The notes beneath the pieces were generated by a model. That model was not told the origin of the DNA. It searched no databases and saw only the letters and a list, made by a program, of their open reading frames with translations. A stretch of 60,000 bases of DNA from Tubiluchus corallicola. Taxonomy: Eukaryota > Priapulida > Priapulimorpha > Priapulimorphida > Tubiluchidae. The stretch lies in the NCBI GenBank assembly GCA_030141605.1, contig JAQGDQ010000286.1, positions 131,501 through 191,500 of the forward strand, in the 5' to 3' direction. The translations under genes were made by a program, and so were the position numbers. Every line of letters starts with the position of its first letter. Position 1 is the stretch's first letter. This document shows positions 34,473 to 48,000 of the stretch, piece by piece.

Positions 34473-37156
34473 ACTGTATATATAAGTATATATATTATTT
34501 TTCAATTTTTCTATGACATATAAGTATATTTCAGAGTAGTTTATAAATGCCAAAACTCTTAAATCCCATTAGATTGATGATACTTTTTAAGGTTTCAGCT
34601 TTCAATTACCTCGTCAGGTTCCTGTTTCCAAGAGCTGGTGATATTTGCATTATACCTGCACTAGATCTAGTATCCTATGGAGAAGCTGCTAAACAACCTA
34701 TTACAGTTGGAGACTGTGTACTGTGTAAAATACACTCAGCAAGTCAGAAATATTCCCCCGGAATAGTGGTGAGAGGAGACGCAGCTAGAAGAGGTGAGTC
34801 ACTAAATGTGGCAGTATAGCATGCACCACATTATTAAACGCAACACCATTTTTAATTGTGTTGAACATTTTAGTTTGTTGTTTCTGGCTGCAAAATTTGC
34901 TTCTTCACAACTGCTAAGGTAGTGAAGACTCTGGTACATGGGACAATTACTTAAAAGATGTCGGAGCCAAACTTTTAAATTTTGTAATGTGTGTGCCATT
35001 ATGACCTGATAATTAATTCCCAGCCGAACCGAACAGTCCCTGCTGTCGAACCACACTCAGAATACTCTTAAAAGTTTGCTTTTATAAGGTATATTCATTT
35101 TTTCTGGTGCTTTACTTTATGTCGTTAAAACACATTATAGTTATAATGCTTATTGAATTTGAGAGAACTGGACCATGCCTGGAGTCAAGCTGGTAATGAC
35201 ATCGCAATCCGCCCTGCCATTGCCAATTGATCTCACATATATTACGTGGGTGGTTAATTTCTCACTCTCAACATTTTCCTGCTTGTTTCAAAATTTTGGC
35301 CAAACACCCTACGAAAAACTGAACCTGTGAGACTTCTTCAGGTCTTGGACGGACTTCCGCAGCTTTTTGAACGGGAAAAAATTGATCTGTAAGACAATGT
35401 GGATTGTTTTTAAAAGCATCTCCACAAAGGCAATTGCCAGTCATATATGACTCAAAGTTCCGTTTTGACAATTTCTCTTCACAAGTCACAGCTATAGAAG
35501 AATTGATCCGTAGTCATTCTTTGACGGATTGTTCCCTGTCCACAAGTGCTCATCATACAGGTTTTAGGCCTATAATTTCCTAGGATGATAAAATTCTTAA
35601 AAGGGTAAAGAATGTCCCTGTTTTGTTGGTTGTAATCACGTTTTTGTGCAAGGGTATTTGAGATACTTTCAACACTTATGCATCAGTAATGTCTTCTGCA
35701 TTTATATTGCAACAGGTGACACTGCTACAGAGGCAACAACTGTGCTGTTATGGACAGGCAGGACTGTACCATCTAATCCTACAGCTGTTGTTAAGATACC
35801 TGTGTCAATGTATGACAGAATATTCGCAGAATTACAGGTGCTTATTTACACATTTTAAATACATCACTAGTTGCTAGTATAAAAACAGTCTGGTTGGATT
35901 ACTAACTCGGAGGTAGCACTGTCAATGCACTCAGCAGTGTAAAATCTGGGGCTATAGAAAGTAAACTTTTGCTAGGGTTTTTAAAAATACAATATTTTAT
36001 TAAGAAAAATAGGTATTGAATATGAGATGCTGGTATTAAGCTAACTGCACAGAATTACATTGATTTTTTTAGTTTTCTATAGTTATACGACGGAGCTTTA
36101 CTTATATATACATATATGATACATAAATGTATAGAAAGAAAATACAATAAAGAAGACACTGATTAAAAAAATACATTTACTCTTTGATAAATGTGCACCA
36201 GCATTTTTTAATATTTCGTAGAATAATATTTTTTTAATAGTTGTTTTTTTTTATTTTGATAGTTTCCGAACCAAAGCTATCAAAGTTGCAAGTAAATTAA
36301 TTTTGTTCATTTCATTTCATTTCGAACATTTCATGTATTGTAAATTGTAATTGCAGATACCAAGAGATCTGGTCCAAAGTATGGTTTGGCATCCATTGTA
36401 CGATAATGAAGCTCTACATGGCAAGTCTAGTGATGAAGAAGATGCTGCCTTGAGTGCTGGTAAACTATTTGCCGCTACTTCAAAAAATGTTGCACATGAC
36501 GATACTCTGATTCCAGGCACAAACTTTACTACATCTAAGTTAAATGAAAAGGTAATGGAACTTTCTTGCAATAGCATGATATTGCATTAGCTGTAATATT
36601 AAAAGAAGTTAATATGTAAGTGGCTTCCAGCGTTTTAACAGAGAAATTTCAGTTTAAATATTAACGTGCAGTAGACGATCATGTGAGTCTCTGACAGTAA
36701 TTACACTTTATGCACATGAAAGTTTTATGTATAATATGACATTGTTCTATCCCAATAACAATACTTATTATTAGGCCTGCGTGTTTATTAATTTGTTGAA
36801 AACTTTGTGTTACGTACACTTTGCAACTTTATAATGTAAGTAACAATTGAAATGCTTTTTATTGAACATTTTTGTAGGTGATGAGTCAGTTGCTGAAGTA
36901 TAAAATGCTGACAGCTAGTATTGATTCAAGCGACAACAGACTGTTTCACCACAAATTGCTGCGAAAACGAAATGCCAAAACACCTAATCATGGAAAATTC
37001 AGTCATAAAATAATGGAGAATTTTAACAATCTTAAATGTGCTGTGGAGAATTTGGAAAAGGAAATACGTGTAGAAATGATAGACGACCTGTTTGCAATAG
37101 CTCAGCCTGACAAGCTTAACAAGCAAAGATCTGATGTAGACGAGCGGTGTGGTTGA
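33803..37156 (+). CDS. DUF4537-domain protein, C11orf16-like (N-terminal exons)
   Basis: Exons 33803-34060, 34592-34793, 35716-35837, 36357-36551 and 36878-37156 join in phase and give 351 aa if the TGA at 37154-37156 is the true end. After an Asn/Ser-rich N-terminus, residues about 74-180 hold the DUF4537 tudor-like pattern: QQVVLARKPNTGCFYPGITL, FNYLVRFLFPRAG, ITVGDCVLCKIHS, YSPGIVVRGD and TTVLLWTGRTVPS. The order matches human C11orf16, a poorly characterised protein. Exon 5 is lysine-rich and helical. A weak ATTAAA lies at 37212. However, later exons at 38304-42160 lack any start and probably continue this protein; no donor in exon 5 has the phase that the 38304 acceptor needs, so either an exon is missed or these are separate transcripts. 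Confidence 0.75.
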
Positions 37157-38303
37157 AATTGCTTAAACTTAATCACTAACGTTCTGCACCAAATAATTAC
37201 ATAATTAATGCATTAAAACGGTTAATATACAGTCGTGAATAAGTCCAGTTTAAATTTAAAAAACACGTCCAATGTAGATTACTCCTGCTGGTAATTGGTT
37301 TTGCTTTAAGAATGTACGTATATTTACAAGCTTTTTTGTCTGACGGTCTAGCAACAAAAACGCGGCAATCGCAAAGAGAACAGGATGTTATACTGCAAAA
37401 AACTTGCTCTCTTTAAATAGCTGTACAGGTCTTTTCAAGTTACAAACAAAATGCTACAGGAACGTGCTCTTAACGCTAAATATTAAGAAAACAAGTTGTG
37501 AAAGTCATAAGCCAAGGGAAACCATGGCTCATATGAAATCTGATAAGTGTCATCGAATAAACTATCTAATCATTACAGCTCAACTTTGAGCGCGAAGTTT
37601 TGATCCAGTTCTCTTAAATTGCACAAAAATTGGCAAAAACGCCTCAAAATGAAGTTTCTTATTTCTCGTTTCTTCCGGCGTGGCTTCGATCTACAAATAA
37701 TCACCAATGACAAAACCCAAATTGAGACATTTCATTTAATGCGCGAAATCACTGGAATTTCAGCTGTGAAAATAATATTTGTACTGACGGTGGTCAAAAG
37801 GTCCTGGGTTGAAGTATGTGTTGTTGTTCTGTACAATTCGACCATAAATCATGTAGAAATACTAAAACAGAAGAAGAAATTTAGAGCTAAGCCTCCGAGT
37901 AAACTTGTTCTGTATCTCTGATACTGGGCTACAGAACACTTGCTGTGGTGATGTGTCACCGCCGTCGATACTACTGAACTACCAAACTTCTGCATGCTAG
38001 AGTACTTCTCCAGAACCATTACAGTGTAGAGGTGGGGTGAAAATAAACGGCATTTTATTTACAGTACTGTGTGACACAAATGTACAAGCATAAATATTAT
38101 CTGCCAATAGAATTGATACATGTTAGAACGAGGAAGGCATAGACCAACCACAATCTGAATGGTGCGTTTCGTAATTTTAAACTACTTCCTCCATATTGCA
38201 GTACTGGTACTGTAAGCCACAAAGTTGGTTCAAAAGGCAAATATTATAAATGTTGGCTTTCACTAGTGCAGACGCAATTTATTCTGCAATTTTCTTAATC
38301 TAG
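37157..38303. other. Unresolved intron or spacer within the DUF4537 locus
   Basis: An exon here would be needed to bridge phase 1 or 0 at the end of the 36878 exon with the phase-2 acceptor at 38304. The best open stretches (about 37313-37420 and 37619-37921) show no convincing splice pair or domain, so none is called. Confidence 0.4.
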
Positions 38304-41300
38304 GGTGAAGCACAATGAAATTATATTACCGTCCATACTTGATAGAAAGTTAGAGTCTAGTCACTCCACTGAAAGTGAACACGAAAAAGATGTTGACAGA
38401 TTCAGTAGTGACGGCAGTGAGAGCTTCAACGATGTAGTTACCCACGATGTGCCTGCTCATACAGGAAGAACTCGGAAAAGTCTAACGTACAGACCATTCA
38501 GGTTAGCGAATGGTTGGTTAATTGCATGAAAAGAAAAAAAACATGGCTGTTTGATTTTCCTTATTGCCTTGGCCATTTTTCTCGATGACGAAGGATGTCT
38601 ACTCTTCTGAACATTTTAAACAACGCCAAAACATGTTTGATGTTCAGAAAAAGATGTTGCCATGTTGTACATATATAATAGTCTTTTCCATGTTGGGTTC
38701 GTATTTTTATGTATTAAAGAATAGTGACACCTAACATAAAAAAGAATGCTTCATATTAAATTCCTTATGAAAACATTGTGTAACTGGAAATTCAGTGGAC
38801 TAAAAGTCTACTATGCACGGTTGATTAAGATTTATTATACTAAGCAGATTTTTGTTTGGACTACTAGACAATCAGCATCGAATTTAGTCAATAAGCAATT
38901 ATTCCTATTTCGTTATCGTCCTTTGAGATTGAATATCTGATAGCTGATCAATTGGAAATGCAAGACGTTGGCTATAATATAATTTTGTCATTTAGACAAA
39001 CATCATCAGTAACCACAAGCAAACCTGAATGGAAGATTACAGGCCGAGCTACAGCATCTGCAGCTTCACCTCGCAGTCACCTTTCCACTTTCTTTTTTCC
39101 AGGTACATGCATTACCATTCACTTATCACTTACCAAATAGTGGCCCAATGGATAAGGCAGCAAGCTATACTGACCGATTTTTGAGATTGCCTCCAGGCAC
39201 AGAGCAGGCTTGTCGATTTTGTGAATATTTTGATAAATTTGATAAAGCACATTAGTAAGAAGGATAGATATTTTGAATCGTGTTTTGATATAGGTTTTTC
39301 TGCGAAGTTAAAAAATCTCTTACGAGTATACCAGATCAGATGTAGCACTTAATCATAAATAATGCCAAATGAGCTCGCAATATACAAGAGCGAAATATTT
39401 GTTACCCTTGCATTAATGCTAAAAATTGTTATAGGTTATAACAGCTATTGGTTATCATTCAAACACAGAACAGTTATTTTCTTAGTTTTTTAGAAAGTTT
39501 GAAATGAATGAATAGAAGGAAATTCGAAATAAATCGTGAAAAAAACTTTTAACAACACATATTCTACAATATCATTTTTCTGTAAACTTTAAAGGCTGCA
39601 TTTGTGAAAATGCGCTTATTTTCGATTGTTGCAGCAAAATGGAGCGAAGGATTAAGAGAAGATTGTCAGGTGATGAAAGATGGTGCGATGAAAGAATGGT
39701 ATCGAACTCAATCTTGGCACAGAGCCACGAACCTGCCCGGGAGATCAGGTTCCTATTACAACTCAGAATCAGCAACAAAACCTGAGCATGATGAAGCAAA
39801 TCAATTAGTTACTGTGGAAACAAGGTAAGCTAAATAATTATACATATATAATAAAACATTCTCATTGTCTAATTGAAAATACTAACGGTAAATTTCATTA
39901 AGGTCTTCATGCAAAGTTTTCTGCTAAAGAACTCATTTATCAATGTCTCGTTCCGTACTACTATATCAGAGAATTCCTACTTTCTGTGTGGTTTATTACA
40001 ATTGTTGTCATGTTGTACGATTGCTAAAGCCAGCAGCCGTTCATATTACAAGATACAAATTTGCAGCGATAAACTTCACTGTGCCTTATAGGCTTTTTAA
40101 TAGGGCAAAGAATTTCAAATTCATTTTCTAGGAAAAGAGTAGTCACAATGAAAGAGCAAGATAATCCAAAACAAGACGGAAAACACCATTTTTCGGAACT
40201 CAGATTCTATAACAATGCAAGGTAGATTTTTTTGCTAACCGAAAGCGTTTTTTCAATTCGATGTGAGAATAAAAATATGAAACTAATTTTTCCCTATAAC
40301 ATGCTCTTGCAGAATGCTGTTCAGAAAGTCAAATTCTCATTTTCATTCTGCACTTGGAGATTGAATTTTTACATTTATGGGGAACTTTCACTGAATTGTT
40401 GTAATGTTGAACCCTATTTTTACATTCTGTCATGGAAGAAAATTTTTGTTCGTTTGTGTGTAAGCTAAATTTGTAAAGTTAAATTTGTCTTTAAAACGCA
40501 ATAACTTTAAAATAGTTTTACTGCTATTTCGAGAATCAATAAATGAACTTTTTTCATTATGTCTTTAAAGTAAACTGCGTTAATAAACTTAGTCGAATTG
40601 ACTATGACTTCCAGAGGTCATATTAAAAGTAAGTCCAATTTCGAGATGTTCACAATTTTCTAAGTGCTACTAAGTTGCAAGTTTTACCTCTGGCCTGTCT
40701 ATTTCGCAAGTTATTGACTCTGCCACACTCTCTCACGCACTTCTTTCTCCTTCGCATTTCCTCTCTTTTCCTTGTTCGCCTATCCCTCTCATATTTTTTC
40801 TCATTCTCTGCCTCTCTTTATCCCTCTCTCACTTTTTCTGTCTCCTTCCTTCTCTTTCTTCCTGATTTCGTGAAAACTGTTGTGCTTTTTGCTATATAAT
40901 TTTTCACTGATTTATCACGGATTTATTGATGTCTTTTATTGATACTAGTAACGGTAACCACAACAGGAGAACTACGAGTGATATGGGAACAGGAGAAGAG
41001 CAGCCCACGAGTTATGAATGGCAATTAGCAAGTCTGATTGATGGCAAAAAATTTTTTCCTTTCGTGCAGCAAAAGCCTAACAAAGACATAAAGAGTGCTC
41101 GATCCATCACTGAACCCGAATACATAAAAGCAATGCAAGAAATAAAAGCTCAAACACGACTGCAGCAGAAACCAAGGCCAATGAGCCAAGTAGATAGACG
41201 CCGGGTTAGTGATTTTTTAACAACTTTTGATTCTATTATAGCTATTAAAAACGGCATATATTGCTCAGTTTTGATTATGTTGTGACTTTTCCTACATATG

Positions 41301-42160
41301 CCTTTGCACACATATGTATATGTATGAAATTTCTTCTATTAAAATCCTATTTATAATGCATTTTTGGTTTCATTTACAGTACAACCCGCGACTGGTTGCT
41401 TTACTGATCATATTTTAATTTTTTCACATCATATTTCGCTGCTGAACTTATCTCACGCTCGCTTCTCTTCCATTTTTCTCTATCCTTACCCTATTACTCC
41501 GTTATATTGTCTCTTATTGCTAAACAAATTTTAGTTGGAGAAATCTTGTATCGATAGAAAAAAATAAAAATAATATCACCAATGCGCACTTGGCTCGCAG
41601 TATGTTTCAGTACGTTTTTCAGGAATGTTTGTGAGTAGCTTTCTCAGCTCTTCAGCTGAGAATATTTGATTGGCCATTGCGAAGTGAACTACCGCTGGTT
41701 GATTGACGTTTTGTCGACCAGTGTATTTACTGTAGTTTTCAAGTTTTCATAGTAGCATTGGCAATCAGCACCCATGATGTGCCATATTTAATGAAGTAAC
41801 TGCTTGTTGTAAGTGGTGGTAAAATTTACGCTATTTCTCAGAAAGGAAACTTCATTAATATTTTAACTATAATTTGTGTTTATTAGAGGTAGACCTTAGT
41901 GTACCAAGCCTCGCTATTTCCTTCTTTTATTATAGGCTGTGATCGCACAACGGCAACAGGAAAATTACGCAAAAAACTGTGAACGCGAAGCAACTTCATA
42001 CATGAACGCTGTTACTCGCGTTAATACTAGAAGACGAGCCTTGGTGGAGCGAAGTAAAATGAACAGCGAACGTGAACAAGCCAACCAGAGTAGAAAGAAT
42101 ATGGTAGATTGGTTAGAAAAGAACAAAATGCAACAACTTAGGAATTACATGCTTCCATAA
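38304..42160 (+). CDS. Six downstream exons, probable C-terminal half of the DUF4537 protein (partial model)
   Basis: Exons 38304-38501, 38996-39102, 39635-39824, 40132-40221, 40967-41204 and 41936-42160 connect without any phase conflict, ending at TAA 42158-42160 with AATAAA at 42221-42226. The first exon has no in-frame ATG and an upstream in-frame stop, so it must receive coding sequence from an upstream exon. The product is low-complexity and charged: ESEHEKDVDRFSSDGSESFN, WYRTQSWHRATNLPGRSGSY, a middle segment YEWQLASLIDGKKFFPFVQQ and an Arg/Gln/Glu-rich probable coiled coil at the end (RQQENYAKNCEREATSYMNA ... NMVDWLEKNKMQQLRNYMLP). No enzymatic motif is visible. Because of strand, position and lack of start it most likely belongs to the DUF4537 gene, but an independent gene with an unseen first exon is possible. 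Confidence 0.65.
40725..40865 (+). repeat. Polypyrimidine (CT-rich) tract in an intron
   Basis: About 140 bp of almost pure C/T sequence precedes the 40967 exon. A second, weaker CT-rich stretch lies near 41440-41520. It exceeds a normal acceptor tract and is too far from the splice site to be one. Confidence 0.6.
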
Positions 42161-42229
42161 ATACGTGTTATATAACAACTGATGTCGAGTTTTTGTCCTT
42201 CTGATTTCTTTGGAAACAAAAATAAAAAA

Positions 42230-42696
42230 ATTCAGCCTTAGTTGAAAATGAATTTCTGTACAACTCTGAGCTCTGGTTATTAAAAGCAAATCATAAAGAG
42301 GAAATTGATGCATTTCAAAGGCCGAATTACAGAAACATTTGGTGCCTCAGGTGGCCAAAAAAATTTCAAATAAAGATCTGTACGAAAAAATAAAAGAACA
42401 ACCTTGGACAAGAAAAATAAAAAGTTTAAGATGGATTGGGCATATGCTTAGACTACCTCATGATAATCCAGTAAAAATAGCACTTCAACAAGCATAGAAC
42501 CAGTCAGAAAACCTGCAGGAGGACAAATGTTAACCTATTTGGATTTTACACAGGAAGATTTAGACAGTTCAGGACTGATCCTTAGAGATAAATGCACTTG
42601 TGATATTGCAGCGAGTAGGGCGACCTGGCATAGGGAGGTGAACAGAATCATGACCCTGGACGTATGATTCATTGGATGATGATGATGATGATGTAG
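42230..42696 (+). mobile_element. LINE ORF2 C-terminal fragment with (GAT)n tail
   Basis: Translation gives LYNSELWLLKANHKEEIDAF, then after a frame change at an A-run AKKISNKDLYEKIKEQPWTR and KSLRWIGHMLRLPHDNPVKI, a TAG, and in another frame RATWHREVNRIMTLDV. The RWIGH-x-x-R and final W-R pattern is typical of the C-terminus of endonuclease-type LINE ORF2. A GAT repeat (about 42675-42695) forms the 3' tail. The copy is 5' truncated and broken. Confidence 0.85.
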
Positions 42697-44530
42697 TTGT
42701 GATAATCATTGAAGTGGCTGTTATACTTGATTAAATAGTACAATAGTTGAAATATTGTATCAATATTATAAGATTAAATGAATTTTGATTCTTGTGTAAC
42801 TGCATACTGGTCACTTATTAAACATTAAATACTCCTGTGCCAAAATGCAGGTTCAACTTTAAGAAATGAAGAGCCTAAATGGAAATGTATGTTGTAGTGC
42901 TGGTTGCTGACTTCGCTAACTGAATATTGCTGTTTATCACATGTATATTAAACTTCAATTGTTTTAACTAATAAATCTGCATTATTTTGATATTTGAGTT
43001 TAAAATTCACAGTTAACAGTTATTATTGAATGTTAATACGAGAATAATAGAGATTCGTGTGTATGTGTCAATTAACATTGCTTTATGAGACACTTGTTGG
43101 CAACTTTTATTTCTTGGTTTGTTTCCTTTAGTGTGTTAGATTCTCTTAACCTCTTTTCTTTCGTTTCAAGCTATTCGACACTTTTAAGGTAAGGTTAGAT
43201 TTTAATGCCGGAATTTTTCTATGCTCTTTCTCTACAGAAAAGGTGCAGTGTCCCTAAACGAGTGTGCTAGAAGAACAAAGATTATCTGCTCCGTGAATTA
43301 TCCACTTTTCAACCAGAAGCAATAAATCACGCTTAATTGGGAAACTATAGTCTACAGTAAGTGAAACAAAGGCATAATTTTGCGATTATTTCATGACCTT
43401 TTAGACGTTAAGTATCAATTTGTTTAGGATGTACAAGTAAACAATTAAAATGTGAAGCAATTATGTGATCATTTTCTTACTGTGATAATTTTACTGTTAT
43501 GTTTGCTTGTTTGCTTATACGAGTCATTATTGTCGTTTGTCAAATTTTTGTTAATTGTTAACGAATGTGCTGGATTGCGGTACCATTATTCATTGTTCGA
43601 GGACATTTTTACGTATTGGAATGTCAACATTAGAAATATTTTGCTGGCTTATTGATATCATTGTCGTTAAATGAATTACAGCTACTAAAATAGCTTGAAC
43701 ATTAATCTACAAACAAAATATCTCTGTTTATAAACTTGTAATCTGTATAACCGTTATTATTGGTTTTTAAGTACAAAATTGTATAGTAACCAATAACAAT
43801 ATGCCGAGTTTTAAATAAATGTAACAGTTAAACAAATTGCGAAAGCTCTTTGTTAATTCTATAGTATATTCGTTTACTTTCATTTATTCTTATAATGGGC
43901 CTATTCCACATAAAATAAAAATTTTGAAGAATTTATAAATTGCTGACAATAACAATACCCACAAACACTAAGACCAAAATGCAATCTGCGGGCCTTGGTG
44001 CCTATAGCGTTGTCATACATACTAATGAGCCCTGTCTCATCTAAAACGTACTAAAAATGTAAAATTGCAAACAGGCCTACACGTACGATTAGTACAAGTA
44101 CAGATAGGAGTCAAGGATACACACTTATGAAACTTCAAAGATTATTTGACCGTATCAGTGGTTTTCTGCTGGGATAGTGCTTTCATACCGGTAGCACCAT
44201 AATTTGTATTAACAATCGTTTATATCACTCACTTCTAGTATATGTATGCTGCAATTTTTTGCTACAACTATCACCGCCGTATTTTGCGATTCTGTTTCCT
44301 TTTAAATAATCTGAATCATGCCAGTGCTACAGTGTGTTTTTCCATAATAACTTAGCTTTATTTAACCTTTTCCAGGAGAGGCTCTATGATTCTTTTATCT
44401 TCATTTCTTCCTCTGTCGCTTTATGTCTTTTTTAATTTCTTTCTTTCATCTTCCAAGTATTGTCCTTTCTATCCTTTCTTTGTTTTATTCGATCTGCTCC
44501 TTATTTCTTAGACACAGTAAGACGCTCCAT

Positions 44531-44605
<75 letters not shown>
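44531..44605 (+). repeat. (CT)n microsatellite
   Basis: About 75 bp of nearly perfect CT dinucleotide with one interruption near 44550. Apparent Ser/Leu-repeat open frames across it are artefacts of the repeat. Confidence 0.95.
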
Positions 44606-44607
<2 letters not shown>

Positions 44608-44940
44608 GCCCCTCAGCGCTTTTTGGTTTATTTTTTCTTTTAAACATCGAAATAAAGAAGAAAAAAGAACCATTGTAAGATCTTTAAAACGAAGGTATAA
44701 TTTACAAGGAGATATAAGGGCATCGTGTTCATAATTGCTTTGAAATAATTAGAACACAGCTATTGAACAAGCAAAGTTAATGCACCTGTCTAGTTGATAT
44801 AATACTAAGAGATGATAACAGTAGAACGCAACATAAGTGTACAAAATTCTTTGGCTACAAATAACGATGAAGACTGACGATGTCAGCGTCCAGCGTCATA
44901 AACGAGATATAATCTGATGCTGCGTCGCATGTCAATCATT

Positions 44941-44954
44941 GTTGCCACGGCGAC
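44941..44954. promoter_or_regulatory. X-box (RFX) motif upstream of the SHIPPO gene
   Basis: GTTGCC-AC-GGCGAC fits RYYNYY-N2-RRNRAC at every constrained position and is close to the palindromic X-box GTTGCCATGGCAAC. It lies 102-115 bp upstream of the ATG at 45056 in a locally GC-richer stretch. RFX factors bind such sites to drive ciliary and sperm-flagellar genes, which agrees with the gene downstream. Confidence 0.7.
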
Positions 44955-45055
44955 GACGCTTCTAGCCATGTAAGTCGTTTGGAGTGATCTGGAAATTTTT
45001 GGAACTTATTTGGAAACACGGTATTTGGCCCTTTTTAACCCAAAAAACAGCAAAA

Positions 45056-48000
45056 ATGTCTGCAAGAACTAATCAAACCACCGATGCACGCAATGTGGTG
45101 GAGGAGAGGTATTTCAAGGCCAAAATGGCGCGTCCCGGTACGTTTGGGAACAGGTAGGTTTTCACCTTACGTACATTTAAGTAGGCACATCAAATTGTGA
45201 TTTTTTTCGTAATTTCGATGGGCAACAAGTCGGAATCTATCATTCGACAACAAATCTGATGTCTGTTGTAGCCTACTACCATAGCCGAATGGTTCTGATG
45301 AAATTAGAAATTATCAGTCATTAGACCCTTTCCAAAACGTGGCGCAAATTGTCAGCTGTCGTTGTCGTTGTTGATGACACGGTCAAAAATTGCAGTATGC
45401 CTATTGTGCTGCCTATCTTGCGAACGTTCCACAAGAAGGATCCAAGCTCTTGTTACAGATAATACTTTAAGGTAAAAGAAATTAAGCAATAAACATTGAA
45501 CTGCACCAGCTACTATATGAATGCACCTTCTGAGCCAATAGACAAGTGAAATCAATTGCCTGGCGTCTGGCGGTCATCCGTCCACTTACTAACAGACTCA
45601 GCGCTACCTGATCCATTACCGATCAACATAGCACACACACATATTCATCACTCAGCTGTCCTACCTATCCTACATGTTTGTAGCAATAAAATTTTCCATT
45701 TTTATCGTACAACAATTTTATAAAACTGGCTGTCATTTTTTTGCTTATACGTTTATTTTATACTGGCATGTGTCTTATTCTTTAGAGTTGACTGGCAAAT
45801 AACAACACAAAGTCCAGGACCTGGGATTTACAACACCAGAGACACCTATTCTAGAGGCGGAAAACATAGAGCAAATGCTGTACCCTTCTCTCATATAAAT
45901 CGGTAAGAAACAATGAAAGAATTTCCCCCTAAATTAAATTTAGTTATTACAAATATAATCACATATAGCTTGGATTACTGTGCCCTCGTTTGAGAGATTA
46001 TATTACTCTTTTTTTCTTTCTAGTGATATGCCAACGGTCCCTGGTCCCGGACCAGCAAACTACAGTCCACTGGATGTTGAAAAAAGTACGTCAAAATATA
46101 AAAACGCACCTGCTTACTCCTTTAAAAAGCGACCGATAGATAACATGTCAACGGCTTCGCCTGGTGAGTTGCATTTATGCAATGAAGTTTCTAGTTGCTT
46201 GATGTGGATTTGATTGACTGGAATAGTTTGTTTATTTAGTAGTTGGTGGTATAATTGGTCGTTTAGTCGGTTGGTTGGTTGATTGGCTAGCCGGTTGATT
46301 GATTGATTGGTTGGGTGGTTTGTTGGTTGGCTGTGTGTTTGTTTGTTCGGTTGGTTGGTCGGTTGGTTGATTGGTTGGTTATGTCAGTGTCCATCCATCG
46401 ACAATGGCACTTCCTTGCAAAAGGTTAATGAAACCATTTCGGCTTTGGATGGCAGCAAAGCTCCCGACTGTGATGGACTCTTGCCAGCAATAATCAAACT
46501 TTTAACAACTGACATTGTTACTTTTATTGATAATAAACTTGTTAGCCTTGCTTGTGGCACTCGAGTGGTCAAGGCAATTCAGGTTAGTTTACCTATACGA
46601 GTAAAGCAGTTACTTTTTTTCGTGTTGTTTATTAATCCTCTGATTCGTGCGTTTTAAGAGCTATCGGATGATGGTTTTCTGTGTAATTTGCACGGTCTCA
46701 TGATGATAATTGATAGAGTGATATTCCCCACATCTCGTGATAGTCTCACTAACAAGTGAACTGTTTTAAGTAATTTTATTCATTTTAGCTCGTCACCCAG
46801 ATGCCTCCTTTTAAGGGATGTAATGAATGCAAGTCAGTAATGATGACAAACACCACTGACTGAAGTATATTAGGGGAGCTATGAGCTCCAGGTTCTGTAT
46901 TTATAGAATTTATAGATTATAGAATTATAGAATATATCAATAAAATTTAAAACTGAATTTAACCATAAGCTCCATTCACACTAGTCATTATGCAGGTATA
47001 CCTGAAAAGCATAGGATAGTTTTAGGAGGTCTATAGATTAATCGTCACATAACTTATTAAGTGAGACTGGCTACAAAGCCCAGAGAATGCGTCTTTGCTC
47101 ATGCGACCAGAGTCCTATAAAGTGAGCAACATGTTTTATCTGGATGTAGTATTTCTGCCGATTTAAGAGTTGGAAGGACTTGTGTGACCATAATTATGTG
47201 ACTTATTCAAATGTGATTTATTCCTTATGTGCTCTTATATTAATAAAGGTCTTAGTCACTTTTGAATGACTAACTAACAAATTGACTGGCTGACTGAAAT
47301 GTATGCTAGTGCCTTACACAGGCAATTTGTGGCGCAGTGGAACTAAATGATCAACTGGCTACATGCATAAATTTTAACGTGATGAGATTTATTAGAACGC
47401 GACTAATGAACGCTATATATGTTAAAATAAAATAAAATAAAATATGCTAAAATTGATTCATCTTGCATTTCAGAGATTTTAAACAATTTTATTTGCAGGG
47501 CCAGCGCAATACACCGTGCCCAGTTACTTCGGGGGAGTGAGTAAAGAGTCAAATAAGACTAACCATCCTGCTGTTCCGTTCACTCCCCGTGAACATAACG
47601 CTCGCCAAGCCAACAGGGTATTTATTCATTGTTATTCATAATAATACGTGCTTTCTTTCATTTAAAAACTTTTGTTTCTTTTGCGTAAAATTTATATTGT
47701 GCCATACGCTAACACAAATATTCAATAATTTTCGCCAGTAGTATATAGTAGGCCTATTTACATACGCATTTAACTGCATGTATGCGCACGCAAAGTACAC
47801 TGGACACTGATACGGTGACATTGCGTGCAAATATGCAAATCATAATGGCACACAAACATGCCAATAAAAATGCTTCCATCAGCAAATTTTTTCACACTTC
47901 AATACTTTTTACGGAATTCAGCACTTAGTCGCATAAGCTACTTGATATTGATAATTATGGCGAGACCAGACACTGGTTCTAAGCGGTTCATTATCACAGC

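Larger units (their letters stand above)
42161..45055. other. Spacer between DUF4537 and SHIPPO genes
   Basis: After the 3' UTR with AATAAA at 42221, it holds a LINE 3' fragment (42230-42696), a CT microsatellite (44531-44605) and the X-box promoter of the SHIPPO gene near its right end. No other exon was recognised between 42700 and 44500. Confidence 0.5.

Noticed and set aside
37619-37921. 100-residue open frame starting TTG in the DUF4537 locus
   Set aside because: No ATG, no domain, and no splice sites that would place it between the flanking exons in phase.
44423-44734. Ser/Leu-repeat and Arg/Glu-repeat open frames
   Set aside because: They are the (CT)n microsatellite read in several frames.
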